DNA of 7,140 nt from an uncultured Clostridia bacterium (lineage in GTDB: Bacteria > Bacillota > Clostridia > Oscillospirales > Ruminococcaceae). Below, piece by piece: positions 5,451 to 7,140 of the stretch. The notes beneath the pieces were generated by a model. The model had not been told where the DNA came from and did not search any database. It worked only from the letters and a program-made list of their open reading frames with translations. Location: assembly GCA_937894185.1 (NCBI GenBank), contig CALCSA010000249.1, positions 1 through 7,140 of the forward strand, in the 5' to 3' direction. A program made the position numbers and the translations under genes. Position 1 is the stretch's first letter; every line of letters begins with the position of its first letter.

Positions 5451-6511
5451 AGAGAGCAATCATCCGTGCCATCAACAGCTTTAGTGGCGCCAAAACAGTA
5501 TCGGCGGGCTTTGACGGTTATATTGACCGAATTTTTAAAGTTCGGCAGCACGCCGCGGGCAGCCGCCATCATATAGAAACCATGAGCCAATTTGGTTCCT
5601 ATATTGTGGGGAAGGCCGGGAAAAGTTGCTCGCTGGAGCTGCAGCAGGTGGGGGAAAAGATTGGCGGCAACATGCCAAACTACGCCAGTGCCCTTTCTCA
5701 TCTGGGAATTGCGGTCAACTGCATCGGCACTTTAGGTTGGCCCCGCATCCACCCTTTGTTCGGGGACGGGCTCAGCCGCTGCAACCTTTCCAGCGTGGGG
5801 CAACCGGGCAAGTGTGACGCGTTGGAGTTTGGGGACGGCAAGGTCATGCTAACCCACAACCAAAACATTGATATTCTGGACTTTGAGACACTGGACGCCC
5901 GCATAGATGTCCGGGCGGTATCCAAACTTTTTACCGGCGGAGACCTGATTGCCTTTTTTAATTGGAGCGAAATGAAAGGGGCTACCTCCATTTGGTCAGG
6001 CCTTTGGGATAGCATTTGGGAGCAGCTGCCAAAGTCTTTGCCCATGCTGGTGGACTTTTCCGACTGTTCCGGACGGAGCCCGGAGGAAATCCGAGAGATT
6101 TTGCAGGTGCTCGGTGGGTATCAAAAAGCCTGTTCTGTTTGCTACAGCATGAATCTCAACGAGGCGGAGCAGTTCGCCCTCAAGCTGGGGCTCTGCACAG
6201 GAACCCCGCAAGAGCTGGCCCGCACCCTTTACCGGCAGCTGCAGCCGGAGATGGTGGTCATCCACCTTTTAAACGGATGTGTATACGCCGGAAAAGAAGC
6301 TCAAGGCTACATCCCCAACAAACTGATCCCCAACCCCATTCTCCTCACCGGAGCGGGAGACAACTTCAACGCAGGCCTTAGCTTTGGCATGATGCTGGGG
6401 CTCCCCATTGAAAGCGCCCTGCTGCTGGGAAACGCAGTATCCGGATATTACATCTTCCACGGGCAAAGCCCGGACAGAACCCAGCTGGTAAATTGGCTGG
6501 AGCAATATTAG
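5447..6511 (+). CDS. PfkB/ribokinase-family carbohydrate kinase
   Basis: Predicted cytoplasmic kinase that transfers phosphate from ATP to a sugar or related polyol or acid; 354 residues with the start chosen here. Family motifs, numbered from this start, are a substrate-side FDGYID (22-27), the N-terminal PfkB glycine motif IGGNMPNYASAL (72-83), the N-x-x-E metal/phosphate motif NLNE (236-239) and the signature TGAGDNFNAG (301-310), with D305 as catalytic base. The usual Asp of D-T-x-GAGD is replaced (LLTGAGD), which is tolerated in some members. The start was taken as TTG 5447 because GAGGGA lies 6 nt upstream; a longer in-frame TTG at 5423 has no ribosome binding site. The stop overlaps the Shine-Dalgarno of the GH4 gene 12 bp downstream, so the two are co-transcribed. 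Substrate unknown; the partner suggests a monosaccharide or uronic acid released from a glycoside. Confidence 0.88.
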   Translation: MKRAIIRAINSFSGAKTVSAGFDGYIDRIFKVRQHAAGSRHHIETMSQFGSYIVGKAGKSCSLELQQVGEKIGGNMPNYASALSHLGIAVNCIGTLGWPRIHPLFGDGLSRCNLSSVGQPGKCDALEFGDGKVMLTHNQNIDILDFETLDARIDVRAVSKLFTGGDLIAFFNWSEMKGATSIWSGLWDSIWEQLPKSLPMLVDFSDCSGRSPEEIREILQVLGGYQKACSVCYSMNLNEAEQFALKLGLCTGTPQELARTLYRQLQPEMVVIHLLNGCVYAGKEAQGYIPNKLIPNPILLTGAGDNFNAGLSFGMMLGLPIESALLLGNAVSGYYIFHGQSPDRTQLVNWLEQY

Positions 6512-6523
6512 GAGGAAAAAACA

Positions 6524-7140
6524 ATGAGAGCACCCAAAATTGTTTTTATTGGCGCAGGCAGCATGTCCTTTGGCATCCCCACCTTTCAGGATATTTTTAC
6601 GGAGCCAAAGCTTCAAAACGCCACCCTTTCTCTGGTGGACATAAATCCCGTCAACCTGAACCGGATGTATGAGCTGGCGCTGACCCTCAACAAACATTGC
6701 GGTATGAACCTTACGGTGGAACAATATTCCGACCGCCGAAAGGCTCTGCCCGGCGCGGATTTTGTCATCAACAGCATTGCCATTGAGCGCTGCGAGCTGT
6801 GGAAGCAGGACTTCCATGTGCCGCAGGAGTTTGGCGTCCGCCATCCATTGGGGGAAAACGGCGGACCGGGCGCTCTGTTCTTTACCATGCGCACCCTTCC
6901 CCTGATCATCGACATTGTCCGGGATATGGAAGAGCTCTGTCCCGACGCTTGGTTTCTAAACTTCTCCAATCCGGAAACCCGGGTGATTCTGGGCGTTTCC
7001 ACCTACAGCAAAATTAAATGCGTCGGCCTTTGCCACGGCATCTTTGATGCCCGCAGAGACATCGCTCACATACTGGGCAGAGAGCCGGAAACCATCGAGC
7101 TGTATGCCGGCGGCATGAACCACTTTCAGTGGGTGTTTTC
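6524..7140 (+). CDS. Glycoside hydrolase family 4 enzyme, NAD/Mn-dependent (partial, C-terminus beyond window)
   Basis: GH4 enzymes cleave glycosides through oxidation at C3 by a tightly bound NAD and beta-elimination, needing a divalent metal, usually Mn. The first 205 codons are present, roughly the N-terminal 45 percent of a usual 430-480-residue protein. Motifs: Rossmann start KIVFIGAGSMSFG (5-17), acidic NAD-ribose end LVDI (37-40), ENGGPGALFFTMRTLP (111-126), NFSNPE (146-151), the metal site CHG at 170-172 and MNHFQW (198-203) with the second metal-ligand His at 200. The CHG sequence fits, from memory of GH4 subgrouping, the alpha-glucuronidase/alpha-galacturonidase type rather than the phospho-glucosidase types (CNV or CDM). 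The substrate may therefore be an unphosphorylated alpha-uronide, although alpha-glucosidase or galactosidase activity remains possible. ATG 6524 is supported by GGAGG 8 nt upstream, overlapping the kinase stop. Confidence 0.93.
   Translation, partial: MRAPKIVFIGAGSMSFGIPTFQDIFTEPKLQNATLSLVDINPVNLNRMYELALTLNKHCGMNLTVEQYSDRRKALPGADFVINSIAIERCELWKQDFHVPQEFGVRHPLGENGGPGALFFTMRTLPLIIDIVRDMEELCPDAWFLNFSNPETRVILGVSTYSKIKCVGLCHGIFDARRDIAHILGREPETIELYAGGMNHFQWVF

Noticed and set aside
6269..6844. 191-codon minus-strand ORF across the kinase-GH4 junction
   Set aside because: It overlaps the conserved PfkB signature and the GH4 Rossmann motif on the other strand and has no motifs of its own.

Overview
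The window looks like chromosomal DNA of a motile, low-to-mid GC Firmicute, most likely a clostridial (Oscillospiraceae-like) anaerobe. The grounds are strong purine-rich ribosome binding sites, TTG start codons, consensus sigma-A promoters in AT-rich gaps, and a chemoreceptor with a Cache sensor and tandem HAMP-like segments. The genus cannot be fixed from sequence reading alone. No tRNA, rRNA, CRISPR array, transposase or phage gene was seen.

Layout. (1) 1-1453, minus strand: a methyl-accepting chemotaxis protein, cut off at the window edge inside its signalling domain, with a TATAAT promoter near 1682-1687 and a hairpin-rich leader of about 220 nt. (2) 1454-2150: a gene-poor gap holding that leader, a probable minus-strand terminator (1796-1839) and an orphan plus-strand promoter overlapped by a perfect inverted repeat (1964-1995). 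(3) 2151-3590, minus strand: a PHP-fold metallohydrolase of the CehA/McbA type. (4) 3591-3902: a divergent promoter region in which the two -35 boxes lie in the arms of one inverted repeat. (5) 3903-5051, plus strand: a ROK-family transcriptional regulator, followed by a large hairpin and a rho-independent terminator. (6) 5256-5446: a strong, palindrome-decorated promoter and short leader. (7) 5447-6511, plus strand: a PfkB-family carbohydrate kinase. (8) 6524-7140, plus strand: the N-terminal part of a glycoside hydrolase family 4 enzyme, 12 bp behind the kinase and cut off by the window end.

Working model (inference). The ROK protein senses a sugar or sugar derivative and controls the divergent PHP gene, itself, and the separately promoted kinase-GH4 operon. 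GH4 would cleave an alpha-glycoside by its NAD/Mn redox mechanism; its Cys-His-Gly metal motif resembles the alpha-uronidase subgroup. The kinase would phosphorylate the released sugar. The PHP enzyme would remove a phosphate, carbamate or other ester from a substrate or intermediate. No transporter is visible; one may lie beyond 7140. The substrate is unknown, and this combination is the most interesting thing in the window.
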